62,359 nucleotides of DNA from Anaerotignum sp. (GTDB lineage Bacteria; Bacillota; Clostridia; Lachnospirales; Anaerotignaceae). This document shows, piece by piece, positions 14,570-24,120 of this stretch. Location of the stretch: NCBI RefSeq assembly GCF_030625865.1, contig NZ_DAOUQB010000016.1, positions 1 through 62,359 of the forward strand, read 5' to 3'. The notes beneath the pieces were generated by a model. It saw only the letters and a program-made list of their open reading frames with translations, had not been told where the DNA came from and ran no database searches. The position numbers were made by a program, and so were the translations under genes. Every line of letters begins with the position of its first letter. Positions within the stretch are counted from its first letter, which is position 1.

Positions 14570-16878
14570 AAGGAGCCCTTTTCAAAAAGTCAATTAAAGA
14601 TATGAAAAAATCCTTTCCTCAGTTTTTGTCTATTTTTATTATGGCTACAGTTGCAATCAGTATTGCTACAGGGCTGGACAGTATCTGGGAAACCATTGAT
14701 ATCCAATCTAATCAACTGTATCAAGATACTAATCTTTCCGATCTTTGGATTACAGTAACAAATCCTTCTGAAACAAAAATGTGGCAGGTTCAAAATATCA
14801 GCGGAGTAGAAAAAGCGGAAAAGCAATTTATAGTGAATTCCGTTGCTCAAATTGACGGGTACCCAACGCTGAAGGTTTACGCTATGCCAAACAAAAATAC
14901 TATGGATGTACCTTATGTTAATTATGGGAAAAAGTTAAGTAAAGGTGGAGCAATTTTAGATCAGGACTTTGCCGATGCAAATCACCTAACTGTAGGAGAC
15001 AAATTAAAGATTGAAGTAAACAACAAAAAAATAGAATTTACCATTGAAGCGCTGGCATTTAATAGTGGGCATATTTTTGCTATTAAGGATAACAGTTCAC
15101 TCCTTCCAAACCCAAGTGAATATGGTTTTATTGTTGTTGATGAAGATAGAATCACCAGTGCTTATGGTGGGGTGAAGATGTATAACCAAATTGCACTGCG
15201 GCTTAACAGTGGGGTAGATATCAACACCATACAAAATCAGGTGGATGATATTTTTGGAAAAAAACTAGTTGGTATTTCCACAAAAACTGATAATCGTAGT
15301 ATGAAAATGGTAACCGGCAAAATACAGCAGTTCAAAATTTTGGCGAAGGTTTTTCCCATGATGTTTTTTTTAGTTACGACTCTTATTACATTTAGTACAA
15401 TGATCCGTCTTGTTGAGGAGCAAAGAAACCAAATCGGTGTTTTGAAGGCTTTGGGGTACAGCAAAGGAAGCATTGTGTGGCATTATACTTCTTATGGCAT
15501 CTATGTAGGGCTTTTGGGCGCGCTGGCAGGATTTTTTATTGGACCAAATATGATTGGCAAAGTTTTGATTAGTAAGTTGAGATTTTTGCTTACCTTACCA
15601 AGTTATGACTTAAAACTTAATATTCCTAATTTTCTTTTTAATTCCATTTTGATTATCCTTTGCACAGGAGGGGTCTCTTGCTATTCGTGTTTAAAGTTAC
15701 AAGGGGAAATGCCAGCTGTTTTGCTCCGTGATAAACCGCCGAAAAGAGGAAATCATATTTTTTTGGAACGCTTTCCGAAAATATGGAGCAGCATGAAGTT
15801 TAGAAGCAAACTGATTGTACGTAACACAATTAAAAATAAATTCAGGCTGATTATGAGTATTTTGGGAGTGATGGGATGTACTGGGTTGATTATTGGTGCC
15901 TTCACACTTTTTGACATGGTATCTGGAATTTCAAAGACTACATATGAGAAAATTTACACTTACGAACAAAAGGTTATGCTAGAAGACCGGACTTCAGATC
16001 AGGATATTAAAAATTTGAATTTAGACGGAATTATTGAAGACGTGGAAGAAGGAATGATACAAATTACAGCTGACGACGGCACAAGAAGAATGGTTGGTGT
16101 TTCTGTCTTTTCAAAGAATAGCCCATTGATTTGTTTACAGGATGAAGACGGAAACCGCGTAGCGCTCCCAGAAAACGGGATTGCAATGACGAGAAAATTA
16201 GCGCAACTTATGAATATAAAAGTAGGCGATACAATTAATTTAAAACGCAGCGATGACAGCTATATCGGAGTTAAAGTTGAAAAATTGGTTTATATGGCTA
16301 CAGGTCAAGGTATTTATATGACGAACAGCTATTGGGAAAAAATTGGTGAGGATTTTAAACCCACAGCGTTGCTTGTAAAATGGAATCACATAGATAAAAA
16401 CTTTTTAAATAGTGATTATGTAAAAAGTTATGTGAACAAAACAAGTCAAAAATCTGATTTCGAAGGAAACCTCAATACAGTAAAAAGTGCAGCTTTTATG
16501 TTGATTACTTTTGGTGGGATATTGGCTTTTGTGGTTTTGTACAATATGGGGATTCTTAACTTTTTTGAACGTGTGCGAGACCTTGCAACTCTTGAGGTTT
16601 TAGGGTTTCGGCAAGAAGAAATTCGCCCGTTGGTTCTTATGGAAAACTTTTTTTCTACGGGCATTGGAATTCTGTTTGGAATTCCAGTAGGAGGGGTAAT
16701 TACAAATATTTTGGCAAAGGGGTTTGGTGACGATATGGATTTGATTGGTCATATCACAATTGACAAGGTACTGCTGGCTGCTGTAATTACCATAGTGTTT
16801 TCCACTATTGTTAATTTTACTGTTATTAAAAAAATTAAAACAATTGACATGCTTCAGGCATTAAAAAGTGTTGAATAA
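14563..16878 (+). CDS. FtsX/MacB-type ABC permease
   Basis: This 771-residue membrane protein has the double FtsX layout: an N-terminal helix (about 15-35), a large extracellular domain, three helices at about 260-390, then a second helix near 430, another extracellular domain and three C-terminal helices (about 640-765). TFSTMIRLVEEQRNQIGVLKALGYS and RVRDLATLEVLGF are the two coupling-helix regions that contact the ATPase. The ATG at 14563 lies inside the last codons of the ATPase gene. The cargo cannot be deduced from the sequence. Confidence 0.92.
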   Translation: MVKGALFKKSIKDMKKSFPQFLSIFIMATVAISIATGLDSIWETIDIQSNQLYQDTNLSDLWITVTNPSETKMWQVQNISGVEKAEKQFIVNSVAQIDGYPTLKVYAMPNKNTMDVPYVNYGKKLSKGGAILDQDFADANHLTVGDKLKIEVNNKKIEFTIEALAFNSGHIFAIKDNSSLLPNPSEYGFIVVDEDRITSAYGGVKMYNQIALRLNSGVDINTIQNQVDDIFGKKLVGISTKTDNRSMKMVTGKIQQFKILAKVFPMMFFLVTTLITFSTMIRLVEEQRNQIGVLKALGYSKGSIVWHYTSYGIYVGLLGALAGFFIGPNMIGKVLISKLRFLLTLPSYDLKLNIPNFLFNSILIILCTGGVSCYSCLKLQGEMPAVLLRDKPPKRGNHIFLERFPKIWSSMKFRSKLIVRNTIKNKFRLIMSILGVMGCTGLIIGAFTLFDMVSGISKTTYEKIYTYEQKVMLEDRTSDQDIKNLNLDGIIEDVEEGMIQITADDGTRRMVGVSVFSKNSPLICLQDEDGNRVALPENGIAMTRKLAQLMNIKVGDTINLKRSDDSYIGVKVEKLVYMATGQGIYMTNSYWEKIGEDFKPTALLVKWNHIDKNFLNSDYVKSYVNKTSQKSDFEGNLNTVKSAAFMLITFGGILAFVVLYNMGILNFFERVRDLATLEVLGFRQEEIRPLVLMENFFSTGIGILFGIPVGGVITNILAKGFGDDMDLIGHITIDKVLLAAVITIVFSTIVNFTVIKKIKTIDMLQALKSVE

Positions 16879-16896
16879 CGTCAAGGGGGAATTATA

Positions 16897-18039
16897 ATGA
16901 ATTATAAAAAATATGTAGCATTGTTTTTAGCTTTCCTGTTTATTTTTTTCACGGGGTGTTCCGGCCAAGATCAGGAAAGTGAGCAAATCAACGCAGAAGC
17001 AGATGATACAGATGTTAATAATGATATTGTTGTTTGGGGTGAGGTGAAATATAATAATGAGTATCAAATTAACATTGATTTTCCTTCCACAGTGGAAGAT
17101 ATTCTGGTTGAAGAAGGTGACTACATATCTAGTGGAAGTACATTAATAACGTTGTCAATGTTGGATTATGAAAATAATACAAAGAAGCTTCAGATACAGG
17201 CTGATTCCAGCAAAGAGGCACTTGGAAATGTTGATCAGGCTGCACTGAAAATGGAGATAGCAACATTGAAAAAACAAATATCTACAAAAACAGAAGAACT
17301 GAATAATGGGAGTAATGCCGATTTACAGTTACTTGAAAATTCTCTTATCCGAGCTGAGAAAGAACTTAGTGATTCACAAAACGATCTGATTAAATACCAA
17401 AAATTATTCGAGATTGGAGCAATATCCCAAGCTGATCTGGATGAATATTCAGATGTATTGAATCAGAAGGAAAAAGCAAAATCCGATATTGAAGAAAATA
17501 TTGCAAAAATCAGGACTTCTCTGCAGGAGGAACTGGATGCTTTAAATACTGCTTTAAAATATAAGGAAGTACAGCTTAAACAACAAAAAAACATAGCGGC
17601 GAAGGCAAAACTTGATTTTGATTTGATGCGTAGTAAATGCCAAAAACCTTATCTATCTGGAAATAGCATAATCTCTAACTTAGATAATGGCATTGTTAAA
17701 AAGATTTCTGTTGTGAAAGGTTCCGTTTTGGGAACGCAAAATGTGGCTCAGGAAGTAATTGATTTGATAGATGCTGACAGCATTTTTGTCAGCGCAGAAG
17801 TACCAGAGGAATTTATTGAGCAAATTTCTCAAAATAGTAAGGCATTTATTGTTCCCACTGCAAATAAAAATCTAAAAATAGAAGGACAAATTATTCGAAT
17901 TGCAAACCAAGCAATTGAAAAAGATGGCGACCGTATTGTAAAAGTGCAAGTAAAGCCAGATGATAAAGATAATATTCTTAAGCCCGGTTTTACTGCTGAT
18001 GTACAATTTAGCAGAATTGAAAGTGAGCCTTCGCAATAA
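16897..18039 (+). CDS. HlyD-family membrane-fusion lipoprotein
   Basis: The 380-residue protein is exported and lipid-anchored: the N-terminus has a hydrophobic stretch and a lipobox ending FFTGC at Cys21. A biotinyl-lipoyl-like half (PSTVEDILVEEGDYISSGST) is followed by a long coiled-coil hairpin (about residues 100-240) and the second lipoyl half (LDNGIVKKISVVKGSVLG), then a beta domain. This is the adaptor partner of MacB-like ABC systems. It follows the permease by 18 bases with AAGGGGG as ribosome-binding site. Confidence 0.9.
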   Translation: MNYKKYVALFLAFLFIFFTGCSGQDQESEQINAEADDTDVNNDIVVWGEVKYNNEYQINIDFPSTVEDILVEEGDYISSGSTLITLSMLDYENNTKKLQIQADSSKEALGNVDQAALKMEIATLKKQISTKTEELNNGSNADLQLLENSLIRAEKELSDSQNDLIKYQKLFEIGAISQADLDEYSDVLNQKEKAKSDIEENIAKIRTSLQEELDALNTALKYKEVQLKQQKNIAAKAKLDFDLMRSKCQKPYLSGNSIISNLDNGIVKKISVVKGSVLGTQNVAQEVIDLIDADSIFVSAEVPEEFIEQISQNSKAFIVPTANKNLKIEGQIIRIANQAIEKDGDRIVKVQVKPDDKDNILKPGFTADVQFSRIESEPSQ

Positions 18040-18042
18040 AAG

Positions 18043-18070
18043 TTGACAGAAATCCTGTTGATGTTACAAT
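18043..18070 (+). promoter_or_regulatory. promoter of the TetR gene
   Basis: TTGACA (18043-18048), a 16-base spacer and TACAAT (18065-18070) lie just after the stop of the membrane-fusion gene, giving the regulator its own transcript in addition to readthrough. Confidence 0.7.
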
Positions 18071-18107
18071 AATATATATTAACTTAAACGAATAGGATGG
18101 CGATTAC

Positions 18108-18764
18108 ATGAGAGTAAGTAAAAAGCCAGAGGAACGCAAACTTGAAATAACCCAAGCTGCTTTGGAATTGTTTATGGAAAAAGGGTATAAAAATGTTTCT
18201 GTAAAAGACATTACAACGAAAGTAAACGTTGCAGTGGGTTTATTCCATTACTATTTTCACTCTAAGGAAGATGTTCTTATGGAATGCGTACGGTTGGATA
18301 GACAAAAATTTTTGGATGAAATAAATGCAGAAGGATATTTTCCAACTGAAATGAATGCAGTGGAAAAAATTAACCGTTTAGTGAGCGTGGCTATGCGAAA
18401 TATTACAGAAAGAACACAGTTAATTAAGGAAGCCCAAGATATTAACGACGCCATGTTAATTCATCAGATTAGGGACTATGTTTTCGGTGTTATTTCGGAT
18501 AAACTTACCGAGTTTATTATTCAGGGCAATGATGAGGGTACCTTCGCTTGCAAATATCCGCAGGCAACTTCTGAAATTGCGTTGTTCGGACTGAGTCATT
18601 ATTTTTCTCGTGAGCAGGAACGTAATCCAGCTTTGAAACAGCTTTTATTTGGGGAATATATCTATGTTGATTCAGATAAAATAATTAGTATTATGATGGG
18701 CCTATTAAATATGAAAGAGCAGAATGGCCTATTTGAGTTTGGCAAAGATAAGGAAAAAGCATAG
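18108..18764 (+). CDS. TetR/AcrR-family transcriptional regulator
   Basis: The 218-residue protein has the TetR helix-turn-helix at residues 13-55 (ITQAALELFMEKGYKNVSVK, then VNVAVGLFHYYFHSKEDVL). The C-terminal ligand-binding part is not similar to a known effector class that I can name. It lies directly after the ABC/FtsX/membrane-fusion genes and probably represses them through the inverted repeat at 13824-13839 until an exported compound binds. The start ATG is preceded by AGGATGG. Confidence 0.9.
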   Translation: MRVSKKPEERKLEITQAALELFMEKGYKNVSVKDITTKVNVAVGLFHYYFHSKEDVLMECVRLDRQKFLDEINAEGYFPTEMNAVEKINRLVSVAMRNITERTQLIKEAQDINDAMLIHQIRDYVFGVISDKLTEFIIQGNDEGTFACKYPQATSEIALFGLSHYFSREQERNPALKQLLFGEYIYVDSDKIISIMMGLLNMKEQNGLFEFGKDKEKA

Positions 18765-18870
18765 TGATTTGAAAGTTGGCAGGTTATACAAAAATATAAA
18801 TATGAAGTGAGAAAAAATTATTCTGCATGCAGCTGGGTTAAATATCTTAACGAAGATATTATGAAATTAA

Positions 18871-19077
18871 AGAAGATTAAATTTATTAATCAACAATATT
18901 GATTCAAAAACTAAAATTAGAGTTTCTACTGATACTATTTTAAATAATAATATATCAGAGCTTAAAGGATTTTTCGCCAAGGAATTACCTGCTATGTATA
19001 ACGTCATTATTGACCACTCAACGCGCTTTGTAGAGTTAATCATGGTGACAAAATGTGGTGTAGAGGGCGAAAAGTAA
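18871..19077 (+). pseudogene. unidentified C-terminal gene fragment
   Basis: An open frame without a start, ending at TAA 19075-19077, reads INNIDSKTKIRVSTDTILNN and later KELPAMYNVIIDHSTRFVEL and CGVEGEK. The composition is protein-like, but I do not recognise the family. Its last 60 bases form the left part of repeat copy 2, so it may be the tail of the mobile-element protein that carries the repeat. Confidence 0.4.
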
Positions 19078-19160
19078 GGTTTAACCACAAGATGTTGTGG
19101 ATTTGAAGTGATTTTGAGGCTTGAAAACGGGCAAAAAAGTACCGTTTTTAAGCCTTAAAA
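19018..19160 (+). repeat. diverged two-hairpin repeat, copy 2
   Basis: The copy is collinear with 2814-2952. Hairpin 1 pairs TGTGGT (19054-19059) with ACCACA (19084-19089). Hairpin 2 is stronger than in copy 1: AGGCTTGAAAACGG (19117-19130) with CCGTTTTTAAGCCT (19142-19155), 14 pairs including one G-T. Neither hairpin is followed by a T tract. The stretch from here to 19471 holds no gene apart from a doubtful 22-codon frame near 19257 (MNGSFNGVKLPDAF), which has a weak ribosome-binding site. Confidence 0.55.
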
Positions 19161-19471
19161 AATGGTGAAAATATAGATGATATTTTAAGTTTGTAGAAAA
19201 ATGAGAGATTTAGAAATTTCAATAGCTGGGAAAAACTTAAGTTAAAAGGATAAATCATGATGAATGGTAGTTTTAATGGAGTAAAATTACCTGATGCTTT
19301 TAAACTTATAAAACATGTATTTTAATCATACAAATTAAAATTGAATCGCTATTGGGGTTTATTGACAGAATAGATAAAATTAAGATATTATTCGTTATAA
19401 GGAAAGGTGTTTACAGAAGTAACAGCTAATGTTGGAAAGTCAGTTATTTAATTTTTTTAGGAGGAAAGTGT

Positions 19472-22400
19472 ATGGAAAAAAGAATTAGAAAAAAGCTCAT
19501 AGCAGCATCAATGGCGTTGGCAATGGTGATAAGTCTATTGCCTGCGATGACACTGACGGCTATGGCGGCAGACAAAGTGTACACTTGGGGAAGCATGTTT
19601 GATGTAGATAACTTGAATCCAGCAGAAACATATGAAGATACAATCAATGGTCTGACCATAACAGCTGTTGATTGCAGCGGTAGCTGGGTTAAAATTTATA
19701 GTTCGGGTAACGGTTGGCTTCTTACTGAGGGTGGAGGGAATCTTTCCTTGGAAATAAAAAAAACAAACGGGACACTATTTTCCCCTGATCCTATTGCTGT
19801 CTCGGTTAAAAGTGCAAGTGGTAGTGATTTTGTTACAATAAGTGGATACAATAGCAGTGGGACATTAATTGCATCGCAAGCATTTTCTATAGATACTACT
19901 GGAACTGAGGTTGACTTAACTAACGTTAATTCAACGCCATTGACAAACATTAAAACCCTAAAATTTGAATGCAGTGCTAGCTTTTATATAACTAACTTGA
20001 CTCTAGGCTCATCAGCGTCCGCACCGACTGTGTTAACAGGTGCCGCAGACAACATCACTTCAAGCGGTGCAACGCTGAACGGTACGGTAAACGACAATGG
20101 TGGGGACACTACGGTTACTTTTGAATATGGCGCAGATACAAGCTACGGCTCAAGTGTTTCGGCCACAACACCTTCTAGCGGTACCCTCAGTTCCGGAAGT
20201 GGAAACACCTCGGTATCTGCAACCCTAACGGGAATTTCTACAAATACTACATATCATTATAGAGTAAAGGCGGAAAATTCCGAAGGAACTACTTATGGAA
20301 GTGATAAGACGTTTACTATGTCTGGTGTAGTGCCAACGGTAACGACACAGGCCGTTAGCAGCATCACATCCACAACGGCGATAGGTAACGGTAACATCAC
20401 CGCCTTTGGCACGCCTGCCCCAACCGCTCATGGCGTTTGTTGGAATAAAAATGGAAATCCCACCACAGCAGACGGCAGAACCGATGAAGGGGATGCTTCT
20501 TCGACAGGTGCTTTCACTTCGTCTATAACGGGATTGTCACCTAACACCACTTACTATGTGAGGGCGTACGCTACCAATCCGGTGGGCACTAGTTACGGAG
20601 CACAGGTCTCATTTACGACTTCGATAGCACCAAGCAGTGATGCAACGTTAAAAGCATCCTCAACGGTGAAGGGACAAACAGTGACAAGCCTTGGCACACC
20701 AAATGCTACACTTGGCTCTGAAACAGCAGGAGCAGTAACTATTACAGCTGCTAAGGCGGCAGACACTGGCAATGCCACTACCTTTATAACGTTGTTTGAT
20801 AAAAATGACGCTAAAGCAACAGTGAGAGTTGTGAAGTATGCTTCAGGTAAATCTACGGCAAACTTTGAAACAGATACAGTTTATGGTAATGAGGTGATTA
20901 CTAATGGTGATTTTTTTATTATCAAGGTAACTGCAGAAGATGGAACAACCGTAAACTTTTATAAAGTAAATGTAACTGTAACTCCAACTTCTTCCACAGC
21001 AAAGGCAATTACAGTTTTTGACTTTAAGGGAGTAACACCAAATGTAACAGGAACAGTGAATGAGGGTGCGAAAACCATTGCATTGACAGTTCCTTATGGA
21101 ACAGACGTAACGACATTGGTACCAACCATAATGCATACAGGAACAAGCGTATCTCCGAATACAGGTGCAGCGCAAAATTTTACAAACCAGGTAACCTATA
21201 CGGTAACGGCGGCAGACAGCAGCACCCAAGTGTATACAGTAACGGTAACGGTAGCAAATAACGCAGAGTTGTCGGGCCTTAGTTTAAGCAGTGGAACCCT
21301 TTCACCCGCTTTTGCAAATAGCACAACATGCTATACAGCAAGTGTAGCTTATGGAGTGAGTAGTATAACACTGACTCCCGCCATAGCCGATAGTAATGCA
21401 ACGGTCACTGTCAATGGGATAACAGTTACAAGCGGTAATGCTTCGGGAGCAATCAACTTAAATGTGGGTGCCAATACTATAACGGTAGTGGTAACAGCAC
21501 AAGATGGTACAACGACAAACACCTATACGGTAACAGTAACGAGAGCAGTATCTAGTGGTGGCAGTAGTGGTGGAAGCAGTGGTGGAAGGAGTTCTACCAC
21601 AACCCAACAAAGCCAAAACACAAGCCAGAATACAGTTGTGGTTGTAAATGGTAAAGAGCAGAATGCAGGGAAAGAAACACAGAAAACGGAAGATGGAAGA
21701 TCAACAGTAACTGTAGAAGTGGATAATAAGACTATCGGAAGTAATATTGATGATGCTATTAAAAATAATGCAACCGGAACGGGCAATTTTATTCAAGTGC
21801 CCGTGGCTGACACGAAAGCAGAAGTAGCAAAAGTTGAATTAACTGGGGATACTGTTAAGAAACTGGAAGAAAATACATTTGATGTATCTTTAAAACGCGA
21901 TAACATAGAATACGTAATTCCAGCGGCAGAATTCACAATAAGTAAAGTTGCAGAGGATCTTGGTATAAAGGAAAAAGCGCTTGCTGATATTAAAGTAGAA
22001 GTGAAAATTGCTAAGCTTGATGAAAAGGTGGTTGAAAAGTACAACGAAGTTGCCAAGACAAATGGTGCAGAATTTGTATTTTCACCTGTGCAATTTGAAA
22101 TTACAGCAAAGACTACAGACGTTGACGGAACAACGAAGGAGCACTCCATCAACAAGTTTAGTAACTATGTAGAAAGGATTATGGAAATTCCAGCTGGCGT
22201 TGACCCTAGTAAAATAACAACAGGTATTGTATTTAATTCAGATGCGACCTATAGCCATGTGCCTACAGAAGTATATCAAAAAGATGGTAAATGGTATGCA
22301 AAACTGAATTCTCTTACGAACTCGGATTACTCGGTTATTTGGAATTCAGTAACTGTAAAAACTGTTGAAAATCATTGGTCAAAAGATGCTGTAAACGACA

Positions 22401-22906
22401 TGGCTTCCAGATTGGTAATCTTTAATCCACAGGAATTTGAGCCCAATAGAGCAATAACAAGAGCTGATTTTGCAGAGTATATTGTTAGAGCTTTGGGACT
22501 TTACAGAGAAGACTCAACCCATGAGAATAATTTTGTAGATGTAACGGACACAGGTGAAAGAACATTAGGGATACTGATAGCAAATGAATATGGCATTGTT
22601 TCAGGATATTCTGATGGAACATTTAGAGGAGATAACCAAATTACAAGAGAAGAAGCCATGGCTATGTACCAAAGAGCTATGAAAATTACGAAGCTTGTAG
22701 GAAGTGATGAAAATCGTTACCAGAACTATACGGATTATAGTCAAGTAAGTGATTGGGCAACCTCTTATGTTAAGGAAGTATTATCAGCACACGTTTTTAA
22801 TGGTACAACAGAAACTAAAATTTCACCAAAGGCAAGTTTAACCTATGCAGAAGCAGCACAGGCTGTAAGGAATTTATTAATTGAATCAAAATTAATTAGT
22901 AAGTAG
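19472..22906 (+). CDS. large surface protein with FnIII-like, cadherin-like and three SLH domains
   Basis: The 1144-residue exported protein begins with a signal peptide (basic KRIRKK, then a hydrophobic core, cleavage near AMA at 31-33). Next come a beta-rich domain (about 35-185), fibronectin-III-like repeats ending in TTYHYRVKAEN and TTYYVRAYATN (about 190-390), a domain near 395-510, cadherin-like repeats ending TVTAADSSTQVYTVTVT and TTTNTYTVTVT (about 515-700), a Gly/Ser linker (GGSSGGSSGG) and a long domain rich in Lys and Glu. Residues from about 966 form three SLH motifs (NRAITRADFAEYIVRAL, GYSDGTFRGDNQITREEAMA, then PKASLTYAEAAQAV) that bind cell-wall polymer. AGGAGG precedes the ATG. 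It stands alone between relics, ending in a terminator. It may be an adhesin or S-layer-associated protein; no enzyme domain was seen. Confidence 0.9.
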   Translation: MEKRIRKKLIAASMALAMVISLLPAMTLTAMAADKVYTWGSMFDVDNLNPAETYEDTINGLTITAVDCSGSWVKIYSSGNGWLLTEGGGNLSLEIKKTNGTLFSPDPIAVSVKSASGSDFVTISGYNSSGTLIASQAFSIDTTGTEVDLTNVNSTPLTNIKTLKFECSASFYITNLTLGSSASAPTVLTGAADNITSSGATLNGTVNDNGGDTTVTFEYGADTSYGSSVSATTPSSGTLSSGSGNTSVSATLTGISTNTTYHYRVKAENSEGTTYGSDKTFTMSGVVPTVTTQAVSSITSTTAIGNGNITAFGTPAPTAHGVCWNKNGNPTTADGRTDEGDASSTGAFTSSITGLSPNTTYYVRAYATNPVGTSYGAQVSFTTSIAPSSDATLKASSTVKGQTVTSLGTPNATLGSETAGAVTITAAKAADTGNATTFITLFDKNDAKATVRVVKYASGKSTANFETDTVYGNEVITNGDFFIIKVTAEDGTTVNFYKVNVTVTPTSSTAKAITVFDFKGVTPNVTGTVNEGAKTIALTVPYGTDVTTLVPTIMHTGTSVSPNTGAAQNFTNQVTYTVTAADSSTQVYTVTVTVANNAELSGLSLSSGTLSPAFANSTTCYTASVAYGVSSITLTPAIADSNATVTVNGITVTSGNASGAINLNVGANTITVVVTAQDGTTTNTYTVTVTRAVSSGGSSGGSSGGRSSTTTQQSQNTSQNTVVVVNGKEQNAGKETQKTEDGRSTVTVEVDNKTIGSNIDDAIKNNATGTGNFIQVPVADTKAEVAKVELTGDTVKKLEENTFDVSLKRDNIEYVIPAAEFTISKVAEDLGIKEKALADIKVEVKIAKLDEKVVEKYNEVAKTNGAEFVFSPVQFEITAKTTDVDGTTKEHSINKFSNYVERIMEIPAGVDPSKITTGIVFNSDATYSHVPTEVYQKDGKWYAKLNSLTNSDYSVIWNSVTVKTVENHWSKDAVNDMASRLVIFNPQEFEPNRAITRADFAEYIVRALGLYREDSTHENNFVDVTDTGERTLGILIANEYGIVSGYSDGTFRGDNQITREEAMAMYQRAMKITKLVGSDENRYQNYTDYSQVSDWATSYVKEVLSAHVFNGTTETKISPKASLTYAEAAQAVRNLLIESKLISK

Positions 22907-22938
22907 CAAGTTCTAGCTAAAAAGATTCATAGTATTAA

Positions 22939-22984
22939 GGCTAAGATGTAGATCGATTAATGATCTGCAACTTAGCCGTTTTAT
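22939..22984 (+). terminator. terminator after the SLH protein
   Basis: GGCTAAG (22939-22945) pairs with CTTAGCC (22971-22977), with an inner GATC/GATC pairing, followed by GTTTTAT. Confidence 0.75.
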
Positions 22985-23066
22985 ATATCGCAAAACTGAT
23001 ATTATGTTATAAGGGGGTTACCACTATGAACAATAAAAAATAGAAACTGGTAGAAGGAGTGGCATT

Positions 23067-23174
23067 ATGAAGTTATATGAAAGTGAATCGCTTGAGTTGA
23101 AAGAAATGTACACATCTGAATTAAAAAAAGAATTTGTTTTCCTTCTAAAAAATCTGATTTTCTGCGTGCTATAA
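23067..23174 (+). pseudogene. AlbA_2/Schlafen-type DNA-binding domain relic
   Basis: A 35-codon frame after AAGGAG reads MKLYESESLELKEMYTSELK, the N-terminus of AlbA_2 (divergent AAA_4) proteins, which normally continue with IAFANTxGG. Here the frame turns into unrelated residues and stops. A hairpin follows immediately. A six-codon frame at about 23026 (MNNKK) has no meaning that I can see. Confidence 0.6.
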
Positions 23175-23175
23175 A

Positions 23176-23217
23176 AATAGCCTCCTATGATTTTATATTT
23201 TATCATAGAAAGCTATT
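23176..23217. terminator. bidirectional terminator-like hairpin
   Basis: AATAGC with an inner CTATGAT pairs with ATCATAG and GCTATT across a T-rich loop. It sits between the AlbA_2 relic and the convergent DUF2148 gene. From 23218 to 23412 no gene is visible. Confidence 0.6.
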
Positions 23218-23412
23218 AATAAAATCATTATTTACAGAGTTTTTTCACCCCCGGGCTCGCTAAATATGTTGTTCTACTCATTTGTAACCTCTTAGACATA
23301 TGTGGTTTTGTTTCTTCATACATTTTTGTTTGACTTGTAAATAGCAAAGCTATAAAGGTATGTTTCTTTTCTCAACCACTTAAAATTTTGATCAAATACG
23401 CAAAATAGCTTA

Positions 23413-23964
23413 TCAATCATGAAAAATATTTCGATCGAAAAAAATATTTTTACCACTAATAGAAAGAGGAATTCCCAGCCAAATCACATTTTTCTCCACA
23501 AATGGAAGATGGACTGTAGCGTTTCCTATGGAAAACATAATACGACAATCTATTTGATCCATTGCAGCGGTGGATACAGCCGAAGAAACAGCAACACCTA
23601 AATCAATATAAGCAAATGCGCATTTCGCACCTGCATTTTCGCAAGAAATACAATTCTGAAAACCACAATAACCACAGTACGGAACATTGCGATGCTCCTT
23701 TTTCACGCCAATCAGCACTACCGCATTGGCTGAACGGACATTGTTCGCATCTCGTCCATACCATGTCGGCATTTTTTCACCCATTAGTTCATCCCCAAGT
23801 TTTTCCATAACTTCTGCCAAAACTTCTTTTTCGCCACCTGTTAGCACAAAAGCATGGATTGTATCTCTCCCATGAGCTTTAGGGGCTGTTCTGGCAGCCG
23901 CACACATTTTGGCGGCCGTTTGAAGTACTGCCTGTTCCTCTAATTGCTTACTCTGATAAATCAT
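23413..23964 (-). CDS. DUF2148 ferredoxin-domain protein
   Basis: The 183-residue protein starts with the DUF2148 N-terminal block (QTAAKMCAAARTAPKAHGRD), followed by YCGYCGFQNCISC and GAKCAFAYIDLG. The cysteine pattern suggests an iron-sulfur cluster. The C-terminal DCRIMFSIGNA and VIWLGIPLSISGKNIFFDR are also typical. The family is widespread in anaerobes, with unknown function. AAAGGAGGTTGG precedes the ATG. It is a single-gene unit. Confidence 0.9.
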   Translation of the reverse strand: MIYQSKQLEEQAVLQTAAKMCAAARTAPKAHGRDTIHAFVLTGGEKEVLAEVMEKLGDELMGEKMPTWYGRDANNVRSANAVVLIGVKKEHRNVPYCGYCGFQNCISCENAGAKCAFAYIDLGVAVSSAVSTAAMDQIDCRIMFSIGNATVHLPFVEKNVIWLGIPLSISGKNIFFDRNIFHD

Positions 23965-24120
23965 TTTACCAACCTCCTTTTGTAAACAAACTAATGAAAT
24001 ACTATCAACGACTAATCTAATGGTAAACTAGAGCAAAGCAAGTGTTGGTCCAAAAGGATTTCTATAAAAATATTCCTTCAAAAAAGTAAATCACAACCAC
24101 TTCCTTTAAAGTTTTATGAT

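Noticed and set aside
21180-21560. Repeated GTAACGGTAAC-like strings as a possible CRISPR or tandem array
   Set aside because: They are in-frame Thr/Val codons of the beta-strand repeats in the SLH protein; there are no regular spacers.
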